Shown: positions 33,649 to 42,144, counted from the first letter of the stretch. The stretch is DNA of 64,000 nt from Allobosea sp. (GCF_030695125.1 NZ_JAUYTP010000029.1:372001-436000), one strand, 5' to 3'. Numbers and translations are program-made. Notes: generated from the sequence alone by a model not told the origin.

Positions 33649-33858
33649 ATGGGACAGGTTTTGCAGTTTCGACTGCCGCAAGTGCGGGACGAGGTCCCGG
33701 TCGGGGCCACGCTCGATCTGTTGTCGGCGGTGGACTTCGCGCTGCGCGATCTGATCGACATCGGCAACCACGTCACGCTGGACGCGGTGCGCGAACAGGC
33801 CGCGGCCTGCCACGCCATGCTGTCGGCCGCCTATGACGCCGAATTCGGCCACGGCTGA
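33649..33858 (+). CDS. Small acidic protein, unknown function
   Basis: 69 residues from the ATG at 33649 (MGQVLQFRLP), with GAGAG upstream. It is predicted to be helical and soluble (LDLLSAVDFALRDLIDIGNHV, then AVREQAAACHAMLSAAYD). No family is recognised. It follows the DUF882 gene by 78 bp, and that gap contains a single ATTAACC half-site. The size and codon pattern suggest a real gene. Confidence 0.65.
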   Translation: MGQVLQFRLPQVRDEVPVGATLDLLSAVDFALRDLIDIGNHVTLDAVREQAAACHAMLSAAYDAEFGHG

Positions 33859-33989
33859 AGGCGCATGCGAGCCGAGGCCGGATGCGAGCACCGGCCGCAA
33901 GTCTCTCGTGATTTCAAGCGATCGCCGTTTCGGGGGGTGATCCCACCAAGACCCCGATACCGCACGATTCAGCGGTCTTCAAAGGGCCT

Positions 33990-34065
33990 TGGTGGAGCTG
34001 AGGGGAATCGAACCCCTGACCTCTGCAGTGCGATTGCAGCGCTCTCCCATCTGAGCTACAGCCCC
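33990..34065 (-). tRNA. tRNA-Ala (anticodon CGC)
   Basis: 76 nt with an encoded CCA. On the minus strand it begins GGGGCTGTAGCTCAG and ends CAGCTCCACCA. The acceptor stem GGGGCTG/CAGCTCC has one G-U pair. The anticodon stem CTGCA/TGCAG encloses the loop ATCGCAC, giving anticodon CGC, which reads GCG alanine codons. The T arm is GGGG-TTCGATT-CCCC. All arms pair properly. Confidence 0.97.
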
Positions 34066-34178
34066 GAGGCGATGGCCTTCTAGGCCTTGCGTCGCGTGTC
34101 TGTCAATCGCCCGCGCCATGAGTTTCGCCGAGCGGCAGGGGACAAGCCGCGGCCGTTCAACGATGATGAGGAATGCCG

Positions 34179-34469
34179 ATGCGTGCCGTTCTCGACGTGG
34201 TGATGCTCGCCTTGGACATCTACACATGGCTGCTGATCATCTCGGCCGTCCTGAGCTGGCTGATCGCCTTCAACGTCCTCAACACCCGCAACCAGTTCGT
34301 CGCCACCGTCTGGGACATGCTCTACAAGATCACCGAGCCGGTGCTGCGCCCGATCCGCAACCGGCTGCCCAATATGGGCGGCATCGACCTCTCGCCGATC
34401 ATCCTGCTGCTGCTGATCTTCTTCGTCCAGCGCGTCATCCAGCTCTATCTCTACCCCGCCGTGTTCTGA
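34179..34469 (+). CDS. YggT-family membrane protein
   Basis: 96 residues from the ATG at 34179; GAGG (34168-34171) gives it better spacing than the ATG two codons earlier. Two hydrophobic segments frame the family motif region: LLIISAVLSWLIAFN, then ITEPVLRPIRNRLPNMGGID and SPIILLLLIFFVQRV. YggT proteins are inner-membrane proteins linked to cell division, ion homeostasis or osmotic stress in various bacteria. The YggU (DUF167) gene follows after 1 bp, the usual pairing. Confidence 0.92.
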   Translation: MRAVLDVVMLALDIYTWLLIISAVLSWLIAFNVLNTRNQFVATVWDMLYKITEPVLRPIRNRLPNMGGIDLSPIILLLLIFFVQRVIQLYLYPAVF

Positions 34470-34470
34470 G

Positions 34471-34785
34471 GTGACGCCGCCCTGGTCCGTCACCGGCGAC
34501 GGGCTGCGGCTGAACGTCAGACTGACGCCACGCGGCGGCAAGGACGCGATCGACGGCGTCGAGACCCTGGCCGACGGCCGCTCCGTCCTCAAGATGCGGG
34601 TCCGCGTCGCACCCAGCGACGGCGAGGCCAATGCGGCGCTGATCGCGCTTCTGGCGCGCGAACTGGACCTGCCGCGTCGGGCCGTGACGCTCGTCGCCGG
34701 CGCGACCGCCCGGCTCAAGACCCTCAGCCTGAGCGGCGACGCCGCCACCCTCGCCGCGCGTCTGCAGGCGAAGATCGCAGCGTGA
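34471..34785 (+). CDS. DUF167 (YggU) family protein
   Basis: 104 residues with a GTG start just after the YggT stop, so the two are probably translated together. The family core is LRLNVRLTPRGGKDAIDGV, then KMRVRVAPSDGEANAALIALLARELDLP, ending in the amphipathic KTLSLSG region. It is a small cytoplasmic alpha/beta protein of unknown biochemical role. Confidence 0.9.
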   Translation: MTPPWSVTGDGLRLNVRLTPRGGKDAIDGVETLADGRSVLKMRVRVAPSDGEANAALIALLARELDLPRRAVTLVAGATARLKTLSLSGDAATLAARLQAKIAA

Positions 34786-34857
34786 TGACCGGCCCCCGTC
34801 GCTCCCGCAGTGCAGCATTCGCTTGACGAAACCGCCCGCCTCCTGTTCGAAGAGGCC

Positions 34858-35550
34858 ATGGATCTCCCTGCATCGCCCTTTCCCGACCGGCTGACGGAAG
34901 GCTACCGCGCTTTCCTCGACGACCGGTTCGACCGCGAGAAAGACCGCTACGAGCAGCTCGCCGAGACCGGCCAGACCCCGAAGATCATGCTGATCGGCTG
35001 CTGCGATTCGCGCGTCTCGCCGGAGGTCATCTTCGACGCGCGGCCCGGCGAGATGTTCGTCGTCCGCAACGTCGCCAATCTGGTGCCGCCGTTCTCGCCC
35101 GACGACCAGCTCCACGGCACCTCGGCGGCGCTCGAATACGCCGTGCAGGCGCTGCGGGTCGAGCATATCGTCGTGCTCGGCCATGGCCGCTGCGGCGGCA
35201 TCCGCGCCTTCGCCGACGATGCCCAGGGCCCGCTCTCCTCGGGCGATTTCATCGGCAAATGGATCACGCTGATCGGGCCTGCCGCCGAGCGCACCGGCGG
35301 GCGCGGGCGCCACGAGACGCTGGACGGCTATGTCGAGCGCCTCGCCTTTTCCTCGATCCAGCAATCGCTGACCAATCTGCGCACCTTCCCTTGCGTGCAG
35401 ATCCTCGAGGGCAAGGGCCGGCTGCACTTGCACGGCGCCTATTTCGCCGTCGCCACCGGCGTGCTGATGCTGCTCGACCCGCTCACCGGCCAATTCGTCC
35501 CCGCGATCGGCGAGTTGCCGCGCAAGGCGATGCCAATCCGCTGCGACTAA
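34858..35550 (+). CDS. Beta-class carbonic anhydrase
   Basis: 230 residues from the ATG at 34858, preceded by GAAGAGG; a GTG 16 codons earlier is possible. The zinc site is complete: C-x-D-S-R in GCCDSRVSPE and H-x2-C in LGHGRCGGIRAF. FVVRNVANLVPP is the conserved following strand. It interconverts CO2 and bicarbonate in the cytoplasm. The last 4 bp overlap the end of the convergent hutD gene, so the two stop codons interlock. Confidence 0.95.
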   Translation: MDLPASPFPDRLTEGYRAFLDDRFDREKDRYEQLAETGQTPKIMLIGCCDSRVSPEVIFDARPGEMFVVRNVANLVPPFSPDDQLHGTSAALEYAVQALRVEHIVVLGHGRCGGIRAFADDAQGPLSSGDFIGKWITLIGPAAERTGGRGRHETLDGYVERLAFSSIQQSLTNLRTFPCVQILEGKGRLHLHGAYFAVATGVLMLLDPLTGQFVPAIGELPRKAMPIRCD

Positions 35551-36152
35551 CGCAGCCGGATCGTCGCCAGCAGGACCTGCCCCGCCTCGATCCGCAGCGC
35601 GACATCCGTCGCCGCATCGATCCGCAGCGCATGGCCGCCAGGAACCGCCACATCGGCCTCACCGCAGCGCGCCCGAACCGCCTCACCCGGCGCGTAGAGG
35701 ATATGGATGCCGCCGGTCAGGCTCATCGCCTCCCCGGCGCGCGGAACGACGAGATCGGCGCTGCACAAGGCCCGCTCGACGATCAGGTTGACCACCTCGA
35801 CGGGCCCGTTCTCCAGCCGGCTTACGAGGGGAAGGCCGCCATCGTAGCGCACGGGGCGGAATGCCACGCGCAGATCGATCGCGCCCTCGGCTCCGTCCAA
35901 CACAAGCCCCGAACCGACGATCACCGCCTGCAGCCGCTCATAGCCGGTCAAGTCCGAGAACGGCCCGGGCTGGACGATTGCGGTGCGGCCGAGCCGCCAG
36001 ATCATCCCCTCCCAGCCGGCCGGATCGGCGCCCTCGGCGCAGGCATCGGCGATGTCGACCGTGATGCCGCCGCCGTTCTTCCAGGGCTTGCTGCGGAAAC
36101 TTCCCGGGGCCAGGGGCGTCAGGATCGGCGGCGTCGGCAGGGTTTCGGTCAT
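35547..36152 (-). CDS. hutD: HutD family protein
   Basis: 201 residues. It is a cupin-like HutD protein: FRSKPWKNGGGITVDIA and MIWRLGRTAIVQPGPFSDLTGYER are the family hallmarks. HutD genes usually sit in histidine-utilisation operons, where they are thought to tune the pathway, but no hutU, hutH or hutI is in this window. Its 3' end overlaps the carbonic anhydrase gene by 4 bp on the other strand. The xerD gene lies 14 bp upstream on the same strand, so it may be read with xerD. Confidence 0.88.
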   Translation of the reverse strand: MTETLPTPPILTPLAPGSFRSKPWKNGGGITVDIADACAEGADPAGWEGMIWRLGRTAIVQPGPFSDLTGYERLQAVIVGSGLVLDGAEGAIDLRVAFRPVRYDGGLPLVSRLENGPVEVVNLIVERALCSADLVVPRAGEAMSLTGGIHILYAPGEAVRARCGEADVAVPGGHALRIDAATDVALRIEAGQVLLATIRLR

Positions 36153-36165
36153 CGGGGGTCTCGCG

Positions 36166-37092
36166 TCAGGGCTCGTCGCCCAGGGGATGCAGGTCGCGCA
36201 CCATGCTCTTCAGGCGGTCGTCGAGGATATGGGTGTAGATTTGGGTCGTGGCGATGTCGGCATGCCCCAAAAGCTCCTGCACGACGCGCAGATCGGCGCC
36301 GTTCTGCAGCAGATGGCTTGCGAAGGCATGGCGCAGCACATGCGGGCTCAGGCTGGCCGGAAGTCCCGCCGCCCCGGCGAGAACCTTGAGATCGCGGCCG
36401 AAGGCCTGGCGGGTGAGATGGCCGCTTTCGCCCTCGGCAGGAAACAGCCAGCGGCCGTCGGCCGCGCCGCTGTCGCGCAGCGCGCGGAGCCAGGCGCGCG
36501 CCGCCTCGCGCGCCGGCTCGTTGAGCGGCACCAGCCGGTCCTTGTCGCCCTTGCCGCGAACCACGAGGAAGCGCTCGCGCGTCGTCGCGGCCGACAGCGG
36601 CAGCGCGATCAGCTCCGAGACGCGCAGCCCCGTGGCATAGAGCATCTCGATCAGGCAGCGCATGCGCAGCGCCCGCAGCCGCGCCGCCGGCGTCAGCCCC
36701 TCGCGCTCGCAGGCCGATCGGGCGGTTTCGATCAGCCGGTCGACATCGGCGACCGAGATCACCTTGGGCAGCGGCCGGCCCAGCCGCGGCCCCTCGATCG
36801 CGGCCGCCGGGTCGCCGGGCGAAAACCCTTCAGTATAGAGAAAGCGGTGGAACTGGCGCACGGCCGAGAGCCGCCGCGCCGCCGAGGAGGCCTTGAGGCC
36901 GCGCGCGGAGATGTCGGCGAGCCAGGCCCGGATGTCGTCGGCCGCCACGGAATCAAGCGCCCGCCCGCCGAGGAATTCGAGATAATCGTCGATGTCGCGC
37001 TGATAGGCGTCGAGCGTGTTGCGGGCGGCGCCGCGCTCGGCGGCGAGCATGTCGAGAAAGCCGTTGCGCCGCGCCTGGGCGATTCGGCTCAT
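36166..37092 (-). CDS. xerD: Tyrosine recombinase XerD
   Basis: 308 residues from the ATG at 37092. The catalytic set is present: Arg in YATGLRVSELIALP, Lys in VVRGKGDKDRLVPL, HxxR in SPHVLRHAFASHLL, His in LLGHADIATTQIY and the Tyr nucleophile of IYTHI. With XerC it resolves chromosome dimers at dif. The ATG overlaps the stop of a small membrane-protein gene (ATGA). The N-terminal SAM-like core domain is complete (NTLDAYQRDIDDYLEFL). Confidence 0.95.
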   Translation of the reverse strand: MSRIAQARRNGFLDMLAAERGAARNTLDAYQRDIDDYLEFLGGRALDSVAADDIRAWLADISARGLKASSAARRLSAVRQFHRFLYTEGFSPGDPAAAIEGPRLGRPLPKVISVADVDRLIETARSACEREGLTPAARLRALRMRCLIEMLYATGLRVSELIALPLSAATTRERFLVVRGKGDKDRLVPLNEPAREAARAWLRALRDSGAADGRWLFPAEGESGHLTRQAFGRDLKVLAGAAGLPASLSPHVLRHAFASHLLQNGADLRVVQELLGHADIATTQIYTHILDDRLKSMVRDLHPLGDEP

Positions 37093-37286
37093 TTCGGCTT
37101 CAGCTTGGAGGGCGGCACCGTCTCGACGATCTCCCGCGGCACCGGCTGGACGAAGGTGACCAGCGCGACCATGCCGCCGAAGACCAGCCCGCCCAGCAGG
37201 GCGAGGAAGGCGACGAATCGAAACAGCGTCGGCACGGTGAGGCTGAACCCTTGAGGCGATGTCCGGAGATGGACCGGTTGGCCCAT
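37089..37286 (-). CDS. Small single-pass membrane protein upstream of xerD
   Basis: 65 residues from the ATG at 37284-37286. One hydrophobic helix (FRFVAFLALLGGLVFGGMVALVTF) is followed by a short tail PREIVETVPPSKLKPK. It overlaps the xerD start by 4 bp, so it is translationally coupled to it. The ATG lies in the 3' arm of an 8-bp hairpin (37283-37301); a GTG at 37328 would extend the protein by 14 residues. The function is unknown. Confidence 0.65.
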   Translation of the reverse strand: MGQPVHLRTSPQGFSLTVPTLFRFVAFLALLGGLVFGGMVALVTFVQPVPREIVETVPPSKLKPK

Positions 37287-37301
37287 CTTTTGGAAAGATG
37301 G
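37283..37301. promoter_or_regulatory. Hairpin covering the start of the xerD-linked membrane-protein gene
   Basis: CCATCTTT (37283-37290) pairs perfectly with AAAGATGG (37294-37301) over a 3-nt loop. In the leftward mRNA the ATG lies within the 3' arm, so folding would hide it. It also lies in the 5' region opposite aroK. Translational control is an inference. Confidence 0.4.
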
Positions 37302-37409
37302 CGGGCCCGGCAAGGGCTGCAAGGCCACAAGCCCGGCAAAATCGGCACGGCGCGGGACATGACGCGGCGCGATCGCTCATGCTAAACGGGCGCTGGGGAC
37401 AAACGCCGC

Positions 37410-38033
37410 ATGACGACCGTCGCAACGCTCGACCAGCCCGATACCGAGGAATGCCAGGTGGATCGCGAGACCTTGCGCGCCGCGATCGGCCAGCGCGCGA
37501 TCGTGCTCGTGGGCATGATGGGCTCGGGCAAGAGCTCGGTCGGCCGCCGGCTGGCGACACGACTCGGCCTGCCCTTCGTCGACGCCGACACCGAGATCGA
37601 GACCGCCGCCGGCATGACGATCTCCGAGATCTTCGCCCAGCGGGGCGAGACCGAGTTCCGCAATGGCGAGCGCCGTGTCATCAGCCGCATCCTGACCACG
37701 CGCGCGCCTTTGGTGCTGGCGACCGGGGGTGGCGCCTTCATGAACGCCGAGACGCGCGCCCGCATCGCCGATCTCGGCATCTCGATCTGGCTCAAGGCCG
37801 AGCCGGAGGTGCTGATGCGGCGCGTGCGCAAGCGCTCGAACCGGCCCCTGCTCCAGACCGCCGACCCCGAGGCGACTTTGCGCGCGATGCTGGCCGAGCG
37901 CGAGCCGGTCTACGCCCTGTCGGACCTGACGCTGGTCTCGCGCGACGACCCTCATGATGTGGTGGTGACGGCGGCGATCGCGGCGCTGGACCGGCATCTC
38001 GGCGCCCATCCCGACCGAAAGCCGGTGTCATGA
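37410..38033 (+). CDS. aroK: Shikimate kinase
   Basis: 207 residues. Walker A is VGMMGSGKSSVGRRLA, the shikimate-binding DADTEIE follows, and FRNGERRVI and ATGGGAF are the other family motifs. About 30 extra residues precede the core, as in several alphaproteobacteria. It phosphorylates shikimate in the cytoplasm, in the route to aromatic amino acids. It overlaps aroB by 4 bp (ATGA) and the pair forms an operon divergent from xerD. Confidence 0.95.
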   Translation: MTTVATLDQPDTEECQVDRETLRAAIGQRAIVLVGMMGSGKSSVGRRLATRLGLPFVDADTEIETAAGMTISEIFAQRGETEFRNGERRVISRILTTRAPLVLATGGGAFMNAETRARIADLGISIWLKAEPEVLMRRVRKRSNRPLLQTADPEATLRAMLAEREPVYALSDLTLVSRDDPHDVVVTAAIAALDRHLGAHPDRKPVS

Positions 38034-39184
38034 CCATCCCTGCCGACGAGAAGCCCGGCGTCCGGATCACGGTTCCGGTCGCGCTGGAAGGCCGCGCCTA
38101 CGACATCCAGATCGGGCGCCACCAGCTCTGCGAGGCGGCGGCTCTGATCGCGGCGATGGCGCCCGGCGCCAAGGTCGCTGTCGTCACCGACGAGAGCGTG
38201 GCGGCCCTGCATGCGCCGGCCCTGGAGGCCTGCCTGCAGCAGGAGGGCATCGGCTTCACCCGCATCACCGTGCCGCCGGGCGAGGCGACGAAATCCTATG
38301 CCCGCTTCATCGGCCTCTGCGACGCGCTGCTGGCGGCGAAGATCGAGCGCGACGACCTCGTCATCGCGCTCGGCGGCGGCGTCGTCGGCGATCTCACCGG
38401 GTTTGCGGCGGCCGTGCTGCGGCGAGGCGTGCGCTTCGTGCAGATCCCCACGACGCTGCTGGCCCAGGTCGATTCCTCCGTCGGCGGCAAGACCGGAATC
38501 AATTCCAGCCATGGCAAGAACCTGATCGGCGCCTTCCACCAGCCCTCGCTCGTGATCGCCGACACCGCGTTGCTCGACACCCTCAGCGAGCGCGAGTTCA
38601 AGGCCGGCTATGCCGAGGTGGTGAAATACGGGCTGATCGACGATCCCGCCTTCTTCGACTGGTGCGAGGTCAACTGGAGCCGCATCATCGAAGGCGGCCC
38701 CGAGCGCGACCATGCGGTGGCCGTCGCCTGCCGGGCCAAGGCGGCGATCGTCGCCCGCGACGAGCGCGAGGAGGGCGACCGCGCCTTGCTCAACCTCGGC
38801 CACACCTTCGCCCATGCGCTGGAACGGCTGACCAACTACGATTCGACGAGGCTCGTCCATGGCGAGGCGGTGGCGATCGGGCTCGCACTCGCCTTCCGCT
38901 TCTCGCAGCGTCTGGGCCTCTGCCCGGGCCAGGACGCGAGCCGCGTCTCGCGCCATCTCGACGCGGTCGGCCTGCCGACCACGCTCCAGCAGGTGCCGGG
39001 CGGGGCCGGCAGCGCGGCGGAGATCGTCGCCGCGATGGGCCAGGACAAGAAGGTCCGGCGCGGTGTGCTGACCTTCATCCTGGCACGCGGCATCGGCCGG
39101 AGCTTCATCGCGCATGGCGTCGCGGCGGAGGAGGTGATGGCCTTCGTCGAGGCGGAACTCTCCGCCAACGGGCCGGCGCGCTGA
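38030..39184 (+). CDS. aroB: 3-dehydroquinate synthase
   Basis: 384 residues. The NAD-binding and active-site signature ALGGGVVGDLTGFAAAVLRRG is followed by QIPTTLLAQVDSSVGGKTGIN and LIGAFHQP; the metal ligands lie in NLGHTFAHALE and LVHGEAVAIG. It converts DAHP to 3-dehydroquinate, the second step of the shikimate pathway. Start and stop fit the family length. The start overlaps the aroK stop. Confidence 0.96.
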   Translation: MTIPADEKPGVRITVPVALEGRAYDIQIGRHQLCEAAALIAAMAPGAKVAVVTDESVAALHAPALEACLQQEGIGFTRITVPPGEATKSYARFIGLCDALLAAKIERDDLVIALGGGVVGDLTGFAAAVLRRGVRFVQIPTTLLAQVDSSVGGKTGINSSHGKNLIGAFHQPSLVIADTALLDTLSEREFKAGYAEVVKYGLIDDPAFFDWCEVNWSRIIEGGPERDHAVAVACRAKAAIVARDEREEGDRALLNLGHTFAHALERLTNYDSTRLVHGEAVAIGLALAFRFSQRLGLCPGQDASRVSRHLDAVGLPTTLQQVPGGAGSAAEIVAAMGQDKKVRRGVLTFILARGIGRSFIAHGVAAEEVMAFVEAELSANGPAR

Positions 39185-39483
39185 CGACACCGTATGGCGC
39201 TGAGGAACGCCCTCGTATCTGTCGTCCTCCGACGGCCTGAGCCCGAATTCCTGCCCATCGTAGAGCCCGAGCGCCGTTGAGACGCCCCGGACCGGCCTGA
39301 CCGGCCGCCCGCTCGCGCTTCCGTACCAGCGCCCCCCGCCACCCCTCCAGTACGAACCCACGGCATAAGACCCTGCGTGCGTCGCGGGCGGTCCCTCCGG
39401 CGCGCGCCAGCCTCGCGAAAGCGTCGCCGCGTAGACGGTTCAGCAGCAGATGATCACGAGTCAAGGCAGCTGGGTCGGACAGA
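39185..39483. other. 299-bp gap between aroB and motE without a recognisable gene
   Basis: Nothing coding or palindromic was recognised. The region is GC-rich and has no convincing terminator or promoter by eye. It must hold the promoter of the motE-flgH-fliL-fliP group unless aroKB transcription reads through. Confidence 0.5.
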
Positions 39484-40029
39484 ATGCAGTCGAGGCGCCC
39501 TCTTACACGAACGTTGCTGCCGGCCATGGTGCTGACGCTCGGCATCGGCGGGACGGCCGCGCAGACCCGGACGCCGAGCCCGGCGACCGCCATCGCCACC
39601 GCCTCGACATCCGATGCCGCGAGCTTCTGTGCCGCCATCCGCGACCCCGCCGCCGAGGCCCGCTTCGCCTGGCAGGCGAACACGCTGAAGGGGCTCGAGG
39701 CCCGGCTCGCCGATACGCTGAAGAAGCTGGAGGAGCGCAAGGCCGAGCTCCAGCTCCTGACCGACCAGCGCGCCGCCGAGGTCAAGCAGGCCGAAGCGCG
39801 GATGACCGAGATCTTCTCGCGGATGCGCCCCGACGCCGCCGCGCTGCAACTGGCGACCATGGACCAGGGCGTCGCGGTGGCGGTGCTCGGCAAGCTGACC
39901 CCGCGCGCCGCCAGCGCCGTGCTCAACGAGATGGAGGCCTCGCGCGCCGCCCAGCTCGCCGAGGTCATGGGCGGCCGGCGCAACCCTCTCAACGGCAGCA
40001 CGCCCTCAACCGGAGTCCAGACCCGATGA
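39484..40029 (+). CDS. motE: MotE-like flagellar motor chaperone
   Basis: 181 residues with a signal peptide cut near GTAAQT. A coiled-coil stretch (LEARLADTLKKLEERKAELQ and onward, about residues 70-105) precedes the MgtE-N-like helical domain, IFSRMRPDAAALQLATMD then VLGKLTPRAASAVLNEM. In rhizobia MotE is a periplasmic chaperone for MotC. It begins a tight group with flgH (4-bp overlap), fliL and fliP, the same order as in Sinorhizobium. Confidence 0.88.
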   Translation: MQSRRPLTRTLLPAMVLTLGIGGTAAQTRTPSPATAIATASTSDAASFCAAIRDPAAEARFAWQANTLKGLEARLADTLKKLEERKAELQLLTDQRAAEVKQAEARMTEIFSRMRPDAAALQLATMDQGVAVAVLGKLTPRAASAVLNEMEASRAAQLAEVMGGRRNPLNGSTPSTGVQTR

Positions 40030-40730
40030 AGGTCCTCATTCTCGCGGCTTGCGCCGCAACGCTCGCCGGCTGCGGCATGGACATGGCCGAGGTCAACCGC
40101 GAGCCGCAGCTGTCCCGCGTCGGCAGCGGGCTCGTGACCCAGCGCGACGCCATCCCGCTGGGCACGCCGACGGGCCGGGGCGTCGATGTCGCCTTCAACT
40201 CGATCTACACCCGCCAGAGCGAGGACCTCTTCCGCGACACCCGCGCGATGAAGACCGGCGACGTCGTCACGGTGAAGATCTCGATCAACGACAAGGCCAA
40301 GCTCGACAACAAGTCCGACCGCTCGCGCAACTCGGCGGCGAAGTTCGGGCTCGGCTTCCTCGCCGATTTCAACGGCGCCTCGGGCGACGCCTCGGCCAGC
40401 GCCAATGCCAGCTCCGATTCCTCCTCGCGCGGGCGCGGCCTGACCGACCGCTCGGAGGAGGTCGAGATGTCGGTCGCCGCGGTCGTCACCGAAATCCTGC
40501 CCAACGGCAATCTGGTGATCAACGGCTCGCAGGAGGTGCGGGTCAACTACGACATGCGCGTGCTGAACGTCACCGGCATCGTGCGCCCGCGCGACATCAC
40601 CGGCAATAACACCGTCTCCTACGAGAAGATCGCCGAGGCGCGGATCGCCTATGGCGGGCGCGGCCGCGGCATGGAGGTGCAGCAGCCGGCCTGGGGGCAG
40701 CAGGTCTTCGACAAGGTCACCCCCTTCTGA
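40026..40730 (+). CDS. flgH: Flagellar L-ring protein FlgH
   Basis: 234 residues. A lipoprotein signal ends at the lipobox LAGC (MKVLILAACAATLAGC). The family core is YTRQSEDLFRDTRAMKTGDVV, then VTVKISINDKAKLDNKSDR and GNLVINGSQEVRVN, ending VRPRDITGNNTVSYEKIAEARIAYGG. It forms the outer-membrane ring around the flagellar rod. It overlaps motE (ATGA) and fliL (TGATG). Confidence 0.95.
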   Translation: MKVLILAACAATLAGCGMDMAEVNREPQLSRVGSGLVTQRDAIPLGTPTGRGVDVAFNSIYTRQSEDLFRDTRAMKTGDVVTVKISINDKAKLDNKSDRSRNSAAKFGLGFLADFNGASGDASASANASSDSSSRGRGLTDRSEEVEMSVAAVVTEILPNGNLVINGSQEVRVNYDMRVLNVTGIVRPRDITGNNTVSYEKIAEARIAYGGRGRGMEVQQPAWGQQVFDKVTPF

Positions 40731-41242
40731 TGGCGCCGTCGCTGACCAGCCTGCCCGGCCCGGCCAAGCGCCGCGGGACTTCGCGCCAGGCGCTGCTCAC
40801 TGCTGCGCCGTTCCTGATCCTGACCGCGCTCGCCGCAGGAGCCGGCACGCTCTGGGGCCTGCGCGTCGTCGGCACGGTCGAAAGCACGGTGATGAAGCGG
40901 ATGGAGGCCGCGACGCCCGATCTCGCGGTCAATCCGCAGATGACCGGGACGCTGGTTCTGAAAAGGCTGTCGCCGATCGTGACCAATCTGGCGGCGCCCG
41001 CCAACACCTGGGTGCGCCTCGAAGCCGCGCTGCTGATGGAGCAGAAGGCGGCCGCGAGCGCCGATCCGCTCGTCGGCGCGATCAGCGAGGACATTCTCGG
41101 CTTCCTGCGCAGCGTCACAGCGCAGCAGATGGAGGGCGCGGCGGGGCTGCGCAACCTGCGCGAGGACCTGCTCGAACGCATCGCGATCCGCTCCAAGGGC
41201 GTCGTGCGCGACATCGTCATCGAAACGCTGGTGGTGCAGTGA
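40730..41242 (+). CDS. fliL: FliL-like flagellar basal-body protein
   Basis: 170 residues. One N-terminal membrane helix (FLILTALAAGAGTLWGL) is followed by a periplasmic domain with WVRLEAALLMEQKA and FLRSVTAQQMEGAAGLRNLREDLLERIAIRS, the usual FliL end (SVTxxxLxGxxGLxxLREDLxxR). It supports stator function. The start shares a base with the flgH stop and the stop shares one with the fliP start. Confidence 0.88.
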   Translation: MAPSLTSLPGPAKRRGTSRQALLTAAPFLILTALAAGAGTLWGLRVVGTVESTVMKRMEAATPDLAVNPQMTGTLVLKRLSPIVTNLAAPANTWVRLEAALLMEQKAAASADPLVGAISEDILGFLRSVTAQQMEGAAGLRNLREDLLERIAIRSKGVVRDIVIETLVVQ

Positions 41243-41976
41243 TGCGGGCCCTCGCAGCGCTTCTGATCCTGCTGGCCGGCATCGTCGGCGCGCAGGCGCA
41301 ATCCTTCGGCCTCGACGGCCTGCTGCCGCAGGGTGGCGCCTCGGCCTCGGGCCGCATCGTCCAGATCGTGGCGATGCTGACCATCCTCTCGGTCGCGCCG
41401 GGGCTGCTGATGATGGTCACCAGCTTCACCCGCTTCGTGATCGCGCTGTCCTTCCTGCGCTCGGGGCTGGGCCTGCAGTCCACGCCGGCCAACCTGATCC
41501 TGATCAGCTTGGCGCTGTTCATGACCTTCTTCGTGATGGCGCCGACCTTCGACCGGGCCTGGCAGGACGGCGTCCTGCCGCTGGTCGAGAACCGGATCGG
41601 CGAGGCCGAGGCCTATGCCAAGATCACGGCGCCGTTCCGCGACTTCATGCTGGCGCAGACAAGACCGCAGGATCTGCGCCTCTTCGCCGACATGGCGCCG
41701 CCGAGCATCCGCCCGGTCGACCCGACTGTCGCGGTCGACCTGCGCGTGCTGATCCCGTCCTTCATGATCTCGGAACTGCGGCGCGCCTTCGAGATCGGCT
41801 TCCTGATCGCGCTGCCCTTCCTGGTGATCGACATGATCGTGGCGACGATCGTGATGTCGATGGGCATGATGATGCTGCCGCCGACGGTGATCTCGCTGCC
41901 CTTCAAGGTGATTTTCTTCGTGCTGATCGACGGCTGGAACCTGCTGATCGGCGGGCTGGTGCGGTCGTTCAGTTAG
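41242..41976 (+). CDS. fliP: Flagellar type III export protein FliP
   Basis: 244 residues. A signal peptide (to about AQAQS) and four membrane segments are present. The FliP signature regions are LMMVTSFTRFVIALSFLRS, LALFMTFFVMAPTFDRAW and VLIPSFMISELRRAFEIGF, ending in MGMMMLPPTVISLPFKV. It forms the core of the flagellar export gate with FliQ and FliR, which are not in this window. The flagellar group ends here, and repeat B copy 3 follows. Confidence 0.96.
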   Translation: MRALAALLILLAGIVGAQAQSFGLDGLLPQGGASASGRIVQIVAMLTILSVAPGLLMMVTSFTRFVIALSFLRSGLGLQSTPANLILISLALFMTFFVMAPTFDRAWQDGVLPLVENRIGEAEAYAKITAPFRDFMLAQTRPQDLRLFADMAPPSIRPVDPTVAVDLRVLIPSFMISELRRAFEIGFLIALPFLVIDMIVATIVMSMGMMMLPPTVISLPFKVIFFVLIDGWNLLIGGLVRSFS

Positions 41977-42013
41977 CGACGCACGGCATCATGTCCCGGC
42001 TCGGAAGCTCACC

Positions 42014-42116
42014 GCCATCCTGGGCGGCCGAAGGCCGACCGGGATCCATCATCGAGCGCCGTCGAGCCCTATGATGGATCCCGGCCTGCGCGGCTTCGCC
42101 GCTGGTCCAGGATGAC
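42014..42116. repeat. Intergenic palindromic repeat, family B, copy 3
   Basis: About 103 bp: left part CCATCCTGGGCGGCCGAAGG, core GGGATCCATCAT ... ATGATGGATCCCGG, right part GGTCCAGGATGAC. It is in the same orientation as copy 1 (4457-4560). It separates the end of fliP from the end of the convergent M29 aminopeptidase gene. Confidence 0.85.
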
Positions 42117-42144
42117 GGCGCGGCGAGGATCAGATCCGAGCCCC

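Noticed and set aside
39185..39483. Possible small gene in the aroB-motE gap
   Set aside because: Short frames exist on both strands, but none has a ribosome-binding site, signal peptide or protein-like composition.
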